Of a stretch of 64,000 bases of DNA, positions 45,131-56,140 are shown piece after piece. This DNA comes from Conchocele bisecta. Its lineage: Eukaryota > Mollusca > Bivalvia > Lucinida > Thyasiridae. The DNA lies in assembly GCA_029237695.1 (NCBI GenBank), contig CM055267.1, positions 11,621,043-11,685,042 on the forward strand, in the 5' to 3' direction. A program made the position numbers and the translations under genes. The notes beneath the pieces were generated by a model. The model saw only the letters and a list, made by a program, of their open reading frames with translations, was not told the origin of the DNA and ran no database searches. Numbering within the stretch: position 1 is the stretch's first letter; each line of letters begins with the position of its first letter.

Positions 45131-45307
45131 GCTGCGGCGGCCTGTCGGACATCCCTGACGGAGCTGTAGACACGTCGTCTGGAGAGACGTACGGAGCCAC
45201 GGCCACATACACATGCGATACCGGCTACACGCTGGCGGGAAGTGACACGCGCAACTGCCAGGTGGACGCGGCGTGGAGCGGCAGTGCGCCAACGTGTAAT
45301 ATTGTCA
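45131..45307 (+). CDS. exon 4: Sushi/CCP domain 1
   Basis: A 177-bp exon, phase 1 to phase 1, encodes one complement control protein (Sushi) module of about 59 residues: CGGLSDIPDGAVDTSSG, TYTCDTGYTLAG, RNCQVDAAWSG, APTCNIV. The four canonical cysteines (1-3, 2-4 pairing in the family), the Tyr in Y-T-C-D-x-G-Y and the Trp before the last Cys are all present. CCP modules mediate extracellular protein binding, for example in complement regulators and selectins. The acceptor is ATCCTTCCAG and the donor A|GTACGTG. Almost identical to exons 6 and 7, which shows recent duplication or gene conversion. Confidence 0.92.
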
Positions 45308-46000
45308 GTACGTGTCCATCTGTAAACATTGGTATGATATGCGTCCGTCTTCTTAAAACCGATTGAATGACGATGATACTTCCGTTCATTCGATAGTGTA
45401 TACGCTCTGTTTGGACTACATTATTTCCTGCCATGTCGCAAATAAATATATCGATCAGTCGTATTTAATTGTCATGGAGAATCTAACGTAATGGTTCTCC
45501 CAGTAAATCCTCATCCGTTCGTACATACGTTACAACCTTAACAACATTTGGGTCAATTTCTTATAACTTATGTTTCCTTTTACGAAACGTCTTTATGTTT
45601 CACACATGTATTCTTGTGATGGTAAACCGTCGTGACGCCACTCCACCCTATGGTTATACCAAGGTTAATGTCTCACACTTAGTGCGTTCTCTAACACTTA
45701 ACAGAACTTAGGATTGACGTGGAATTCTTATACTTTTTGTTCTGTTGCACAAACCATCTTGATATAATCACACATGCATTCTGTATGTATGATCCGCTGA
45801 ATATTTTACATATCGATGACCCTCAACATAGCAATCTCAATGTTAGTTGTCACATACTTAAATAAAACAAAACTTATAATTCATAGTTCACACAAACATT
45901 CACCTGACGATTCGTTAGTATGCCCTGCCAAATTCAATACCCTTCACTGGTGCTAATCCCATGATCAAGCTCACACTTAAGACGCTTTTTGCATACTTGT
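45308..46000. other. intron 4, first part
   Basis: No coding or repeat feature seen. Confidence 0.4.
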
Positions 46001-46049
46001 TGTGCTCTGTGCTCTGTGCTCTGTGCTCTGTGCTCTGTGCTCTGTGCTC
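46001..46049. repeat. (TGTGCTC)7 microsatellite
   Basis: Seven perfect copies of a 7-bp unit. Confidence 0.98.
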
Positions 46050-46477
46050 ATAAAGCATCGATATATTCCACACATTGCTAATCCCAAATACATGTCAGAC
46101 TTAGCGCGTTCATATAACTCAACATGGAGGTAAATTTCGTATTCTGTGTTCTTGCATGGAACATATTCATAGTTCAGACATATAATTCATTGATGGTGCT
46201 TTATCATGCCGTCACAGACCCACGACAAATCCGCTCCAACTACGCCATATTCAAGGTCACAGACTCGTTGCATTTACAAAACATACCACTGAGGTAAATG
46301 TCTTATACTTTATATTGCATTTCAAGGAACACCTGGGAAGTTTCTATTGAATCCCAGCTTACGATTAGTAGCAAGATGTACTGTGGTGATATTCTTTTTC
46401 TATGATTTTCACAGGGTTGTTTGCACAAGCGCCAGCCAAACATTCCCTACCACGTTTTAAATAAATACCCCAAAAAC
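46050..46477. other. intron 4, non-coding
   Basis: No feature seen. Confidence 0.4.
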
Positions 46478-46902
46478 ATGAAGGTTCCATGATATTCAGG
46501 AAAAGATACACCGGGAAACGATACAACCAAATCGTGACGGAAAGGATACGGACATGAATCTGTGCCCATTGGTACGTTAAAATGAGCATACATGGTGGCA
46601 TGGACCCCCCGATTACCTATTGCCGTCATGTCCATCCGAGACAAGTACGTAATATATGAATAGGTAATACATAACGCGAACGCAACGAATGCGTTTGAGA
46701 ACACAAACAAATGCCATCAGACATGAAGGTTCCAGCAGATTAAGAAAAAGATACAATGAACAAAGATATAACCAATCTTGACTGCAAGAATACGGACGTG
46801 GATCGCTGCCCATTGGTAGTTTAAAACCAATTTACATGGTGCCATGATCCTCCCTCATATCCTGTGTCGTCATATCCCTCCTAGACACGCACGTAATATA
46901 TG
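46478..46902. repeat. ~245-bp diverged tandem duplication
   Basis: The two units share ACATGAAGGTTCCA, GATACGGACATGAATC or ATACGGACGTGGATC, GCCCATTGGTA and CACGTAATATATGA. Confidence 0.75.
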
Positions 46903-47871
46903 ACCATGACACATGTAGTACACACATTCATGCAAAGCCGACCTACCACATGAAAGGTGAAAGCAAACGCATAGAAACAAATGGAAACGTAAAGAATACG
47001 AAATCAGAGGTGGCACTATGGAAATGAGGATGTGGAAAAACAAAAGGAAGGAACGACCCTGCTAACACGATAATATAGAGGAGATGAGTCGCACATCAAC
47101 CAGACAATGTGTAAAAACACAGAATTACCAGAAAAAGTCATTTCCACAGTTTGTGATTAGATCACGCCACAGTTGTATCCTGACGCTATCTGAATATGGT
47201 CACTCGTAAATACAATGGAATACCTTATTTTCCGTGATGATGCAACACCTGAGGCACTGTTGGCGGTAAAACTCACAGAATAATTTGCACATGAGCACAA
47301 CTGCCAAACGACACTGGCGCAGGCTATTTCCGTTACGCGTGCTAAATTTCCACAGCTGGCATGGGCTAACTGGCTGAGATATAGTCAACAGTTTATAAAG
47401 AGGTTCATTACTTTGCAGCCGGGCGTCTAGTTAAAGACTTTCATAATCAATAGTCGCTGTATTGACAAGATGTTTCCACGTACCTTTAGGCACAAACTGT
47501 CCACCGTTTAGGAATTCATCAATAATATAATGCAGTGAATACTTTCGCAATACACGACAAATGTCTGGCATAAATCCTTGAATACTACTTGGGTTTGTGT
47601 AATAAAAGTATATTAAGGAAGATAACTCGTACTGGCTTGTTATATTGAAACATACAGAGTCGTCCTAAGAACCGGAGTTTAACCAGTTTCTATTGGAAGA
47701 CACCCACTTGTGTTCAGTGCTATGTCCGTTTTAGTCCGTTGCGGAATATCTTGAACATATTTTATACAAAGTCTATGTGCCCGTTCTAATTTCATAATGT
47801 CACTTGGCATCAAATTGTTCCAAAGTTCGCATCCGTATAAAGCCCTGGGTAACACGACAGATTCGTATACG
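46903..47871. other. intron 4, non-coding, possibly the 3' part of LINE 2
   Basis: The minus strand of 47400-47870 may hold the degraded C-terminal part of LINE 2, but no motif is clear enough to call. Confidence 0.35.
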
Positions 47872-48332
47872 CGTTAGGATGTAATCGGGTGGAGGCCAAA
47901 CTTGTTAAGTCCGTTGTTTACTAGACCGAAAAATGTTGCTCTGATTTTATTGCACGCTTCTGTTGCATTAATATCTAGTGACATACATTTGTTGCATATT
48001 ATTCCAAGGTGTGTATATTGTTCACATTCAGTTACCGCTTCGTCACCCAGTTTCCACTCACGGTTACTTTGTACATATTCTGGTTTATTTTCATTAAACA
48101 CAATTACATTACACTTTGTCGAGTTATATGTGTATCGTCATTTCTGTGAGTAACGGTAGCAAATGTCCATCATGTTAGTTAAACCCCTTTTAGAGAGAGA
48201 TACTAGCACCATGTGCATCACGTCGTACAGCACAAGTCCATATGGGGAAGACACAGGTTCGTGTATAAGTTCATTGATGTACCGGTAAGTTAGATACACG
48301 AAAGGGGAGCTAACTCCTCCTTGTTTTGTTCC
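47872..48332 (-). pseudogene. LINE 2: RT palm end and thumb fragment
   Basis: On the minus strand, GTKQGGVSSPFVYL (RT motif 4) is followed by INELIHEPV. The place of the Y-A-D-D catalytic box reads LYDVMHMVLVSLS, so the second and third catalytic aspartates are lost. After a stop, CNVIVFNENKPEY, the usual YTHLGIIC turn and NATEACNKIRATFFGL mark the thumb region. Confidence 0.7.
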
Positions 48333-48770
48333 CTATAACACTCGAAGCGAATTTGGCGTATGCCCTTGGTATAACACGTGACTGTTCATGTTATCGTACA
48401 TATTAATAAAGGATTTCAAAATTAGGTCACTTACACCGGCATTGTGCAACTTGTAGAATAGTCCCATATGCCATACCGTATCAAAGGCTTTTTGCGCATC
48501 CAGGAAGCATACATACAGACGACTGGAATTTTGTCGTGCATAATATATACTTTCGCGTAGCATAAATGACGTCATTTGACAACTGTTACCCTTCTGAAAA
48601 CCGCCCTGGAGTAGAGCAGGGTTTGTAATATGTGACGGCAGTCTGTCGAGTAACAAACGTTCGTATATTTTCAGAAGGACTGATGATAGCGTTTTGGCTC
48701 GGTAGTTGTTCGGCTCATCTTTGCGTTTCTTGCCACCTTTGTGGAGTGTAACAATAACACATTTCTTCAT
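48333..48770 (-). pseudogene. LINE 2: reverse transcriptase fingers and palm
   Basis: A 145-codon open stretch carries VIVTLHKGGKKRKDEPNNYR, LSSVLLKIYERLLLDRLPS, QGGFQKGNSC and CFLDAQKAFDTVWHMGLFYK with the first catalytic Asp. The order matches LINE reverse transcriptase motifs 1 to 3. It belongs to a different lineage from the LINE at 38-41 kb; an I-group or Nimb-like origin is possible but not tested. Confidence 0.85.
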
Positions 48771-49307
48771 TTCAATGGGAATATGTCCAATATAGAGAAT
48801 AGACGTGTATCAGTTAGCCAGGACGTCATAGAGTTGCAGACCACCATGTATCAGATGTTCATAACAAATGCTGTCACAACCAGCCTTACCGCTCTTGCCT
48901 TGTTTTCTAATGGCCGAATGAATGTCCAGACCTGTGAAGGGCATACCTGATGTCGAGTCAGTCATATTATTCACCATGTCGCCTTGAATAGCATGCATGC
49001 ATTGGTCTATTTCAGTTTTGTGGTTTTCGGAATAACTTGGTTTATCTGTGGGAGAATATAACTTTTCAAAATATTGGCCCCATGAATTTGCAATCGATTC
49101 TGCATCTCTAATAACAGTTCCATTAAAATTAATTTCAGTGCCAGTTGCTGTGCAGCTTAGATTTTTTTCTATTATTGTACAGTTTCCAAAAGTCATCGCT
49201 GTTAATTTCAGCTGCATGGTCGATTTCAGCATCCAGTCGTCGGTGGTGCTTACGAAAGCGGCGCTTTGCAACCTTGTACTGTTTATAGTAATTATTACCA
49301 CAGCCAC
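48771..49307 (-). pseudogene. LINE 2: linker between endonuclease and RT
   Basis: About 165 codons include SIANSWGQYFEKLYSP (the conserved helix before RT), IHSAIRKQGKSGKAGCDSI and CYEHLIHGG, the start of the RT region (usual K-x-x-K-x-x-G-x-D). A frame change separates it from the palm. Confidence 0.75.
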
Positions 49308-49760
49308 GAGGTCTTCCTTGTTGGATCCACTTTATTCTTAATTCTGACTGTTGTCTGTGTAATTGTTCCAGTTCGTGGTTCCAGTAGGGTCCACAATCTC
49401 ACATGCACGAACAATATCTGCCTGTTCACAACCGATGACCACGTGATCGATCATAGATCTATGCATATTGTCATACGTCACAAATGTTGCATCAGCACCG
49501 GAGCATGTATTCATTGTATTTACTGGGATCATATTCGTGTTATTTAGAAAGTTTTCCCTAAGTACACACCTCTAGTACCTACAGCTTTAATGACTGACCT
49601 ACCATTAATGTGATCATTGAAATCACCAATGAATATGATAGCACCTTTACCGGAATACTGACTGTATAAATCATATAGTGTCGCAATGTAGTCTCTAAAT
49701 ACATCAACTGAATGGTTTCGTGATGGCAGATACACCTCGAAGATGTATATTTACGACATG
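49308..49760 (-). pseudogene. LINE 2: AP endonuclease C-terminal part
   Basis: AIIFIGDFNDHINGRSVI carries the G-D-F-N catalytic motif, and SMIDHVVIGCEQ carries the S-x-I-D-x-V motif that follows it. The two lie in different frames. The N-terminal half of the endonuclease is not recognisable, so the element is 5'-truncated or degraded. Confidence 0.75.
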
Positions 49761-50001
49761 CTCGATACTTCGAATTGTATTCCGATAATGCAACGCGGTA
49801 TACTTGATCACAAGACTGAGTGGTAGCTAGATTGGGTCACGTCACACCACGCATCGACTGTACTGAATGTGTTACTGGTGAGTCACTCATTAGTGTTACA
49901 TGTGGCGATTTTGTAATTTTTGTAGGCGTGGAACTGTTTATTCCCATATGACTGTCTGAGAGCACTGGTGCACGATCACCACCTGTCATACCGGCATCAT
50001 T
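49761..50001. other. intron 4, non-coding
   Basis: No feature seen between LINE 2 and the orphan ORF. Confidence 0.4.
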
Positions 50002-50580
50002 TCATCGTGTGTCTACATGTTTTACTGTATCAATATCGGCTGGTACCACCGGGACAACGTGTGCCTCAGTACGTTCACATACGACACTATCAGTCGCCAG
50101 CGTTCTGCGCGTTGCTGACACTGATGAGGATACGTTTAAGTATTCAAACAATTCTACCCGAATATCTTCTAGCTTTATTTCCGAAGAATTATTCACGGAT
50201 ATTATTTTATTGACAAACATATCCTTTGGAAGACCCCTAAACAATGTCGCCAATCGAGCAACGCGGGCCTCTATAGTTGCTTCATGGTCCACACCCATAT
50301 ACACAAGTGACGCATCAGGCATTTCACCGCCATTTAACAGTGGGTGTCCACTTTCACAGCGATACGACGTCTCAGTTGAGTAAACACCTGCATCCTCGGC
50401 AAACCATTCAAGCGAAACAACAGTATTGTATTGGTGAGTTGCTTGCTCGTTGCCCAGGTAACTCATGCCAACGTCATCGCTGACACTATATGGTACTTTC
50501 ACCGTCGTATTATCATCCAACATCAGTGGTGTAAGTTCTGTGAAAATAGGCGCGCTTGTATTCAAGTCCAAACCCTCCAT
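50002..50580 (-). CDS. unrecognised 192-codon ORF in intron 4
   Basis: The frame opens MEGLDLNTSAPIFTELTP and ends ADIDTVKHVDTR. It is acidic overall, has no transmembrane segment, no zinc knuckle and no coiled coil visible by eye. Features that can be named are a run of charged/hydrophobic alternation (EATIEARVARLATLFRGLPK) and FVNKIISVNNSSEIKLEDI. It lies directly upstream of LINE 2 on the same strand, so it could be the ORF1 of that element. It could also be an independently inserted foreign fragment. No family was recognised. The length is unusual for random AT-rich sequence. Confidence 0.5.
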   Translation of the reverse strand: MEGLDLNTSAPIFTELTPLMLDDNTTVKVPYSVSDDVGMSYLGNEQATHQYNTVVSLEWFAEDAGVYSTETSYRCESGHPLLNGGEMPDASLVYMGVDHEATIEARVARLATLFRGLPKDMFVNKIISVNNSSEIKLEDIRVELFEYLNVSSSVSATRRTLATDSVVCERTEAHVVPVVPADIDTVKHVDTR

Positions 50581-50722
50581 GGTGATGGCAGAAATTCGCG
50601 CTGGTCATGCGTGACACTCCTGACATCACCTCTGGAGCAAGCCGCTTAGCGTCTGTTGTTCCGAAAACCAATAGAGCGTATATAAGCTCACAGACTGTTA
50701 TCCACACGGGCCCTTGGGGCAT
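50513..50722 (-). CDS. 69-codon ORF overlapping the orphan ORF
   Basis: The frame reads MPQGPVWITVCELIYALLVF and continues to GVSRMTSANFCHHH before overlapping the 192-codon ORF in another frame. The two may be one gene joined across a frameshift near 50580. The hydrophobic start could be a membrane segment. No family was recognised. Confidence 0.35.
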   Translation of the reverse strand: MPQGPVWITVCELIYALLVFGTTDAKRLAPEVMSGVSRMTSANFCHHHGGFGLEYKRAYFHRTYTTDVG

Positions 50723-50942
50723 GATAGTAGGTCATCATACTCATTGTGTTATATCTAAGTAAACGGTAAAGCTCGGATATTTTAAACGTGTACTATTATT
50801 TAGGCAAGTCTTTAAACTCGCCGATTCCGGTATGCCATATGAAATACACGATATATCTTAGAGTAAGGAAATGCTGCTGCAAACTGTAATACCTTGTCAT
50901 TGAAATTGTGTTCAGTATTTGGTTCTATATATATTATTACAG
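50723..50942. other. intron 4, last part
   Basis: No feature apart from the acceptor TATTATTACAG ending at 50942. Confidence 0.5.
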
Positions 50943-51119
50943 ACTGCGGTGATCTGTCATCCATCACAAATGGAGCTGTAGAAACGTCGGCGGGAAAGAG
51001 TAACGGTACCATGGTTACGTACACATGCGATACCGGCTACACCATGACGGGCAGTGGCACGCGGACCTGCCAGGCTGGCGGATCATGGGCTGGCAGTGAG
51101 CCTACCTGTACTATTGTCA
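50943..51119 (+). CDS. exon 5: Sushi/CCP domain 2
   Basis: A 177-bp phase-1 exon reads CGDLSSITNGAVETSAG, TYTCDTGYTMTG, RTCQAGGSWAG, EPTCTIV. It has all four cysteines and the conserved Trp. It is clearly more diverged from exons 4, 6 and 7 than these are from each other, so it is an older module or escaped the recent duplication. The donor is A|GTACGTAG. Confidence 0.92.
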
Positions 51120-51243
51120 GTACGTAGCCATGTATAATAAAATACAAATGTATATAGTTTAAAATAATTCATACACAATTTCCATGGTCACATATGATTG
51201 GTTGAACATTGCATGGTGATGCTAATGTGTGAATTCCTTCCAG

Positions 51244-51420
51244 CCTGCCGCGGCCTGTCGGACATCCCTGACGGAGCTGTAGACACGTCGTCAGGAGAGA
51301 CGTACGGAGCCACGGCCACATACACGTGTGATACCGTCTACACGTTGGCGGGAAGTGACACGCGCACCTGCCAGGCAGACGCGGCCTGGAGTGGCATTGC
51401 GCCAACGTGTAACATTGTCA
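51244..51420 (+). CDS. exon 6: Sushi/CCP domain 3
   Basis: A 177-bp phase-1 exon, only 124 bp after exon 5. It reads CRGLSDIPDGAVDTSSG, TYTCDTVYTLAG, RTCQADAAWSG, APTCNIV. The Gly in the usual C-D-T-G-Y is Val here. Acceptor CTTCCAG, donor A|GTACGTGT. Confidence 0.92.
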
Positions 51421-51639
51421 GTACGTGTCATTATTTATTAGTGTATATTGTAAGTGACTGACAAACAGATAGAACCTGTTTCGGAAACAAGCGTCATGTA
51501 GTGCTATGGTTATCACACAGTGCAACGAAAACCGAAGGAAGTCATCGACAACACGTACTTAAATCACATAATGTGCTATACATTCGTCATTGTATTTGTT
51601 ATTTTTGTTCCCTACTTGCTTCTTCCCATATCTTTCCAG

Positions 51640-51816
51640 GCTGCGGCGGCCTATCGGACATCCCTAACGGAGCTGTAGACACGTCGTCTGGAGAGACGTA
51701 CGGCGCCACGGCCACATACACGTGCGATACCGGCTACACGTTGGCGGGAATTGACACGCGCACCTGCCAGGCGGACGAGGCGTGGAGCGGCAGTGCGCCA
51801 ACCTGTAATATTGTCA
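51640..51816 (+). CDS. exon 7: Sushi/CCP domain 4
   Basis: A 177-bp phase-1 exon reads CGGLSDIPNGAVDTSSG, TYTCDTGYTLAG, RTCQADEAWSG, APTCNIV. The preceding intron end (TTGTTCCCTACTTGCTTC) is also close to the one before exon 4 (TTGTTCCCTACTCGTTTC), so intron flanks were copied with the exon. Acceptor ATCTTTCCAG, donor A|GTATGTAT. Confidence 0.92.
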
Positions 51817-52271
51817 GTATGTATCCTGATTTATGGAAAGGTTATATGAGGACAATAACATCCTGATTAACGGTCTATTATCACACTTGATCTCTATATA
51901 GTGGTGTAGATAATCCTGACGAAGCAGCAATAAATTAGAATATATTTCAAAAGTACAATAATGAGCATGTAACATGCAACCATTCAAATACTGCATGACT
52001 ATTGACTTCTGAGAAAACCAACAGACATTAGAACCCTCCCCTACTATCGAATGTCAATGTAATTCATGTTATACTATCAAGCAGATATCATAGAATAGTT
52101 TCAGCCATGAAGACTATAAACCCACCATTTGCAAACATCTTAGATCCAGATAAACGCAGGAAATAATTGTCATTAATTTTAGGAATGTGAATCATTACTC
52201 TTCGTTTGAGTGTGTTATAATATGTCTATGGCGAAAGCGTTAATTAATTGAACCACACCTCTATTTACCAG
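51817..52271 (+). other. intron 7
   Basis: A 455-bp intron with no repeats recognised. The acceptor is CTATTTACCAG. Confidence 0.6.
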
Positions 52272-52663
52272 CCACGGTACCTGCGGTCCCGCTTACAGCA
52301 TCAGAGCAGACGGCGTTAACAGCACCAGGATCCACACTATCCATGTCCACGCCAACATCAGCGCCTGCCCCTGTCTACATTCGACCCTGCCTCTGCAGCA
52401 ACAACTCGTTCGATGGAATGACACAAGAGGAAATCATTGAGGAGCTAATAGCTGCCATTCAGATAGACACTAAAAATACATCTTTGGCTCGGAACAAACG
52501 TATGTGCATGCAAGATGGTCGGACATCATCAACGATGATCGGCGTGGTAGGAATTACATTTATGGCCTTCGTTTTCGGTGGTATGCTTGTATTTGACTTA
52601 TTGACATTCTTCAAAAGCAGGGATGTTTGCTATGTACATCAGGGAATAAAACGTAATTCCTAG
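52272..52663 (+). CDS. last exon: stalk, transmembrane helix, short tail
   Basis: From the phase-1 acceptor the frame reads TVPAVPLTASEQTALT and further Thr/Ser/Pro-rich sequence (a probable O-glycosylated stalk). A Cys-rich turn (IRPCLCSNNSF) and an acidic helix (TQEEIIEELIAAIQ) come next, then RTSSTMIGVVGITFMAFVFG, the start of a single transmembrane helix. A short cytoplasmic tail ends KSRDVCYVHQGIKRNS at the stop at 52661. The P-C-x-C, T-x-E-E and R-x-S-S block before the helix resembles a membrane-anchor module I recall from other molluscan receptor-like proteins. This is from memory and unverified. Together with exons 1-7 it gives a type I membrane protein with PAN and CCP ectodomains. 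No intracellular signalling motif is visible. Confidence 0.8.
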
Positions 52664-53009
52664 TGCCATGAGACAGATGAACAGATCTGCGAGCTCGACA
52701 AATTGACAGAACTGAACACACCCTGTTGTGACTGGTTCTTGAAATGCTTAATATAGTTGTACTATGTAGATGTAGTGGGTCTAACTAGTATTCATCGATC
52801 CTAATTAATACAAAACAATGTATTAGTAGTGTTTAAAAATACCTATATATGCACATGAGGATACCAAGCACATTATTACATAACTATAATTTAACTGTTT
52901 TCTTACATTGCATAATTCTGGATGGAAATATTCCATTAAAATGTTTATAATTCGGAAAATAAATAGTTGGCGTTGCACTGCTATTTTGGTGCAATCGATG
53001 GATATTAAT
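52664..53009 (+). other. 3' untranslated region and flank
   Basis: AATAAA at 52958-52963 is a candidate poly(A) signal about 300 bp after the stop. No other feature seen. Confidence 0.45.
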
Positions 53010-53257
53010 TTAACCCTTAGACCGCTACTCACAACAATAGTCGTCTGCTGTTGCTTTTATATGTTGCCTTATTTCTCAATACAAAAATGGTTTGACAGCA
53101 ATTCAGAATCATTTCCAATGGAAATGATTCTGAAGTGCTGTCAAAGCATGTTGTAAATTATTCTAAAGTGCTGTCAAAGCATGTTTTTGATGACAAAAAA
53201 TGAAAATGGAAAATAAACAGCAGACGACAAAAAAATAAGATAGCGGTCTAAGGGTTA
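53010..53257. mobile_element. Foldback MITE family 4, copy c
   Basis: TTAACCCTTAGACCGCTA on the left and TAGCGGTCTAAGGGTTA on the right. The inner arms are GTCGTCTGCTGTTGC and AACAGCAGACGAC. The core hairpin TTTGACAGCAATTCAGAATC pairs with its complement, and GTGCTGTCAAAGCATG is repeated twice. Confidence 0.9.
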
Positions 53258-54630
53258 CTTTATATAATTAGGAGAGCTGGTTATCGTGAAATAATGCGTG
53301 ACTGATTGGCTTCATAGAGAGTAAGCATAGAGAACTAAGTGTGGTTGAAATTAGAAACGAAACACTAGCTCATTACTTCACGATTAGCATCTCACCTGCT
53401 AACATTGAAACATACGCTATTTAAAAACAAACACACAAAGCATATTATAACATATGACCAATAAGTGTGCGAATTAATTTCCGGCGGCGGGTCGCACTGA
53501 ATATGACTGTCATGCGACTTATAGGGTGTGTCTGAGATCATTATTTTATTGGTTGACGGGGATATCATTAGTGTGACGTTATTGACGTCACTTGTCCATA
53601 TATTATAGTTTGGGCAACCAGAAAAGTTGTGTTAACTAACGTTAATTATGCTGCTCAACAGAACCCGGTAGACTATTGGAGGTATAGTAATACATTGTAT
53701 AGTATTATCATTTCGAAACTATAAACAGTAAACGGTACGGTAATTGCTGAAACGCATATTAAGTAATATGTCTTGTTTATCACTGTATAAAATTGTACAT
53801 TGCATATAGACTCAAACTCTTTGCATGCAATTTGATTAATATATAAAATGGTTCAATGTATTTATATACAAGGCATTCACACAACATATACATTTAAGAT
53901 GAAATAAAGAACATAGGGATTTATTTTCTCAAAAGTTTCATACTACTATAGTTGTATTACGTCTCTAATGGGTTAAGTGCACATTACTTGTTAGAGCCTG
54001 GATACGATACATACACTCAGTGTTTGTGGACTACAGGCGGAATTATGACAAGCATAGGCAGATAGTAAATTGTCAAAAATAATTCATTCACGGACTTCAT
54101 GCAACATAATTACAAAGACTACATAATTCCCGAACGATTTACGAAGGGAAATATATACAGGAATTTATGACATTTTTCTATATTGTCTGAATTCAATTGG
54201 ATTTAGGGTATTTTGGCCAATGTCTTTCCTCGTGTAGGTATGTACAATTAAGTGATTTACAACACGTATTACACAATATAGAATACACACACATACCATT
54301 CGTATATACCATACAAACACATCATAGATAGAATACACATGGGTTTGTATGGTTTGTATGAATGGTATGTGTCGCTATTGTCACAATCACGGTTCACTGA
54401 AATTAATAGTCCCAGTTGGTAACAACATATCACAAAATAATGTCATTTGATCAGCCACACTTAACAGTTCCTTAGAATGTTTGGTATACTGTAGACTAGA
54501 TAGTATAACTCACGGTGAATCACTTCAATTGTATCGGTAATGTCAAACTTCACTACTAGTAACTCATTTGCACTGACCGTTACATTTCACCCAAAGTGCC
54601 GCCCTTACTACTATCACCACCTTCTGTTAA
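53258..54630. other. non-coding DNA with an inverted repeat at 54287-54373
   Basis: ACACATACCATTCGTATATA and CCATACAAAC at 54287 are inverted around 54338-54373 (GTTTGTATGG, GAATGGTATGTGT). No gene seen. Confidence 0.5.
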
Positions 54631-55088
54631 AGGTACATTCCCACTCAGTAGGCACAGAATGTTCTTTATATGAATTAAATAAGTGTATAATTGTGTCGCT
54701 ATTCCACCAGTTCTAAAAAATACGAGTGCCCGCTATACATATACATGTATACTCATTTAGTAATATGTATTTTACTCAGGCTATTTTCATATGCAAATGA
54801 GGCATGGTATTTTTTAATTATTTATACTAATCGACAGATTATAAAGTATGATCATTGCATATGAAACAATAAATACAGACATTAAATAGCACTGTCCTTT
54901 AACAATTTTAAGGAAACACGGTTATCGCCCCTGACATCAGCGTGGAAATTTACGTCTGATATAAAATGCATAATAATGCCAATCAATACGTTGGGTATGG
55001 TGAATTAATGTTTATTTTGCCAGAAAATGTATCAGATGATGTATCTGATATAAATAACATTTCGTGTCTACTAAGTGGGCATGTACCT
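54631..55088. mobile_element. MITE family 5, copy a, TTAA-flanked
   Basis: AGGTACATTCCCACTCAGTA at the left and CTAAGTGGGCATGTACCT at the right, with TTAA on both sides (54627-54630, 55089-55092). The first ~120 bp match the left end of element A (GAATTAAATAAGTGTATAAT, TATTCCACCAGTTCTAAA, CGAGTGCCCGCTATAC). Confidence 0.9.
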
Positions 55089-55092
55089 TTAA

Positions 55093-56136
55093 ATGTACGA
55101 TATACGTCCAAGTCTGGAGTAAATCTCCTACATACATGTACCTCCAAAACTGTATACACTAGACACAAAATTGCTACCCGCTCCATACCTCTCACGAGGG
55201 TAGAAATTTAACCCCGTCTATTTAATGTAACGCATGGAAGAGTGATTTTTGCAATCGGTTATCCTGCGTGTTTGATATGTTAGCGATATAAAACTGTCAA
55301 AGCTGTATCAATAACTTATTAATAAAGAACATACACATGCAGAAATTGGTTATTTTACCGTGTGAAGGTGTTTATCTGACATTTACATGTATATCTTGTA
55401 AATTTGAAAGCTTAATTTCGTTGTGGGATTGTTGAACAACTAGAGATAATATGGCGTCCATGGGAAAATTATTTCCCTGTTCTATTATGTTTGGCAATTT
55501 ACTAGTTCTACATCAAAGATTATTTGTTTAAAGGCACAAAACATACTAAATTTTGACATACATGCAACAGGTTTGGGTATGCACTTCGGGTTGCTCACAT
55601 TTTGTTAATTGTAGCCGTAGATATCATATCGGAGGCGAATTATTGTAGCTAATGTATACCCCAGCAATCACCACTATTTAGTTCACTACTTTCTATCTGT
55701 TTCACCGCTGACGTCGCTATAATGCCGTTCTTCGTGAGAGTCACGTCAGGAAACCTCAATAATTATACAGTCAACTGTAGATAGGCAATGCATCTGCTTC
55801 GTAGACCGCTATCTCTAATATTCGCCATCTTCCAGACTCTTCTATCGACTACATAATATGGCTCCGCTCTAACTACTCAATTGCCCTATATTGACCGTCC
55901 GTCCGTTGAAAGTAAAGAACGAGCCCCGATATTTCACCTGCCACGCAAATATTTCATGCTTATGCAATACACAGTATCTATTTACTAAATCATTAAACAT
56001 ACCTGCTCATCTTCCATCAGCATGATATAATCCAATAAGAGTGTATGCATTTCTCCCTCACTCTGACCAAGCTGTCAGAATGCCTATCAACACGTCCAGA
56101 CCTCTCAAACATCCAACACGCACTGTCATACAAGAT
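55093..56136. other. non-coding DNA
   Basis: No supported feature. One minus-strand frame within MITE 5a and this region is a repeat translation. Confidence 0.4.
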
Positions 56137-56140
56137 TTAA

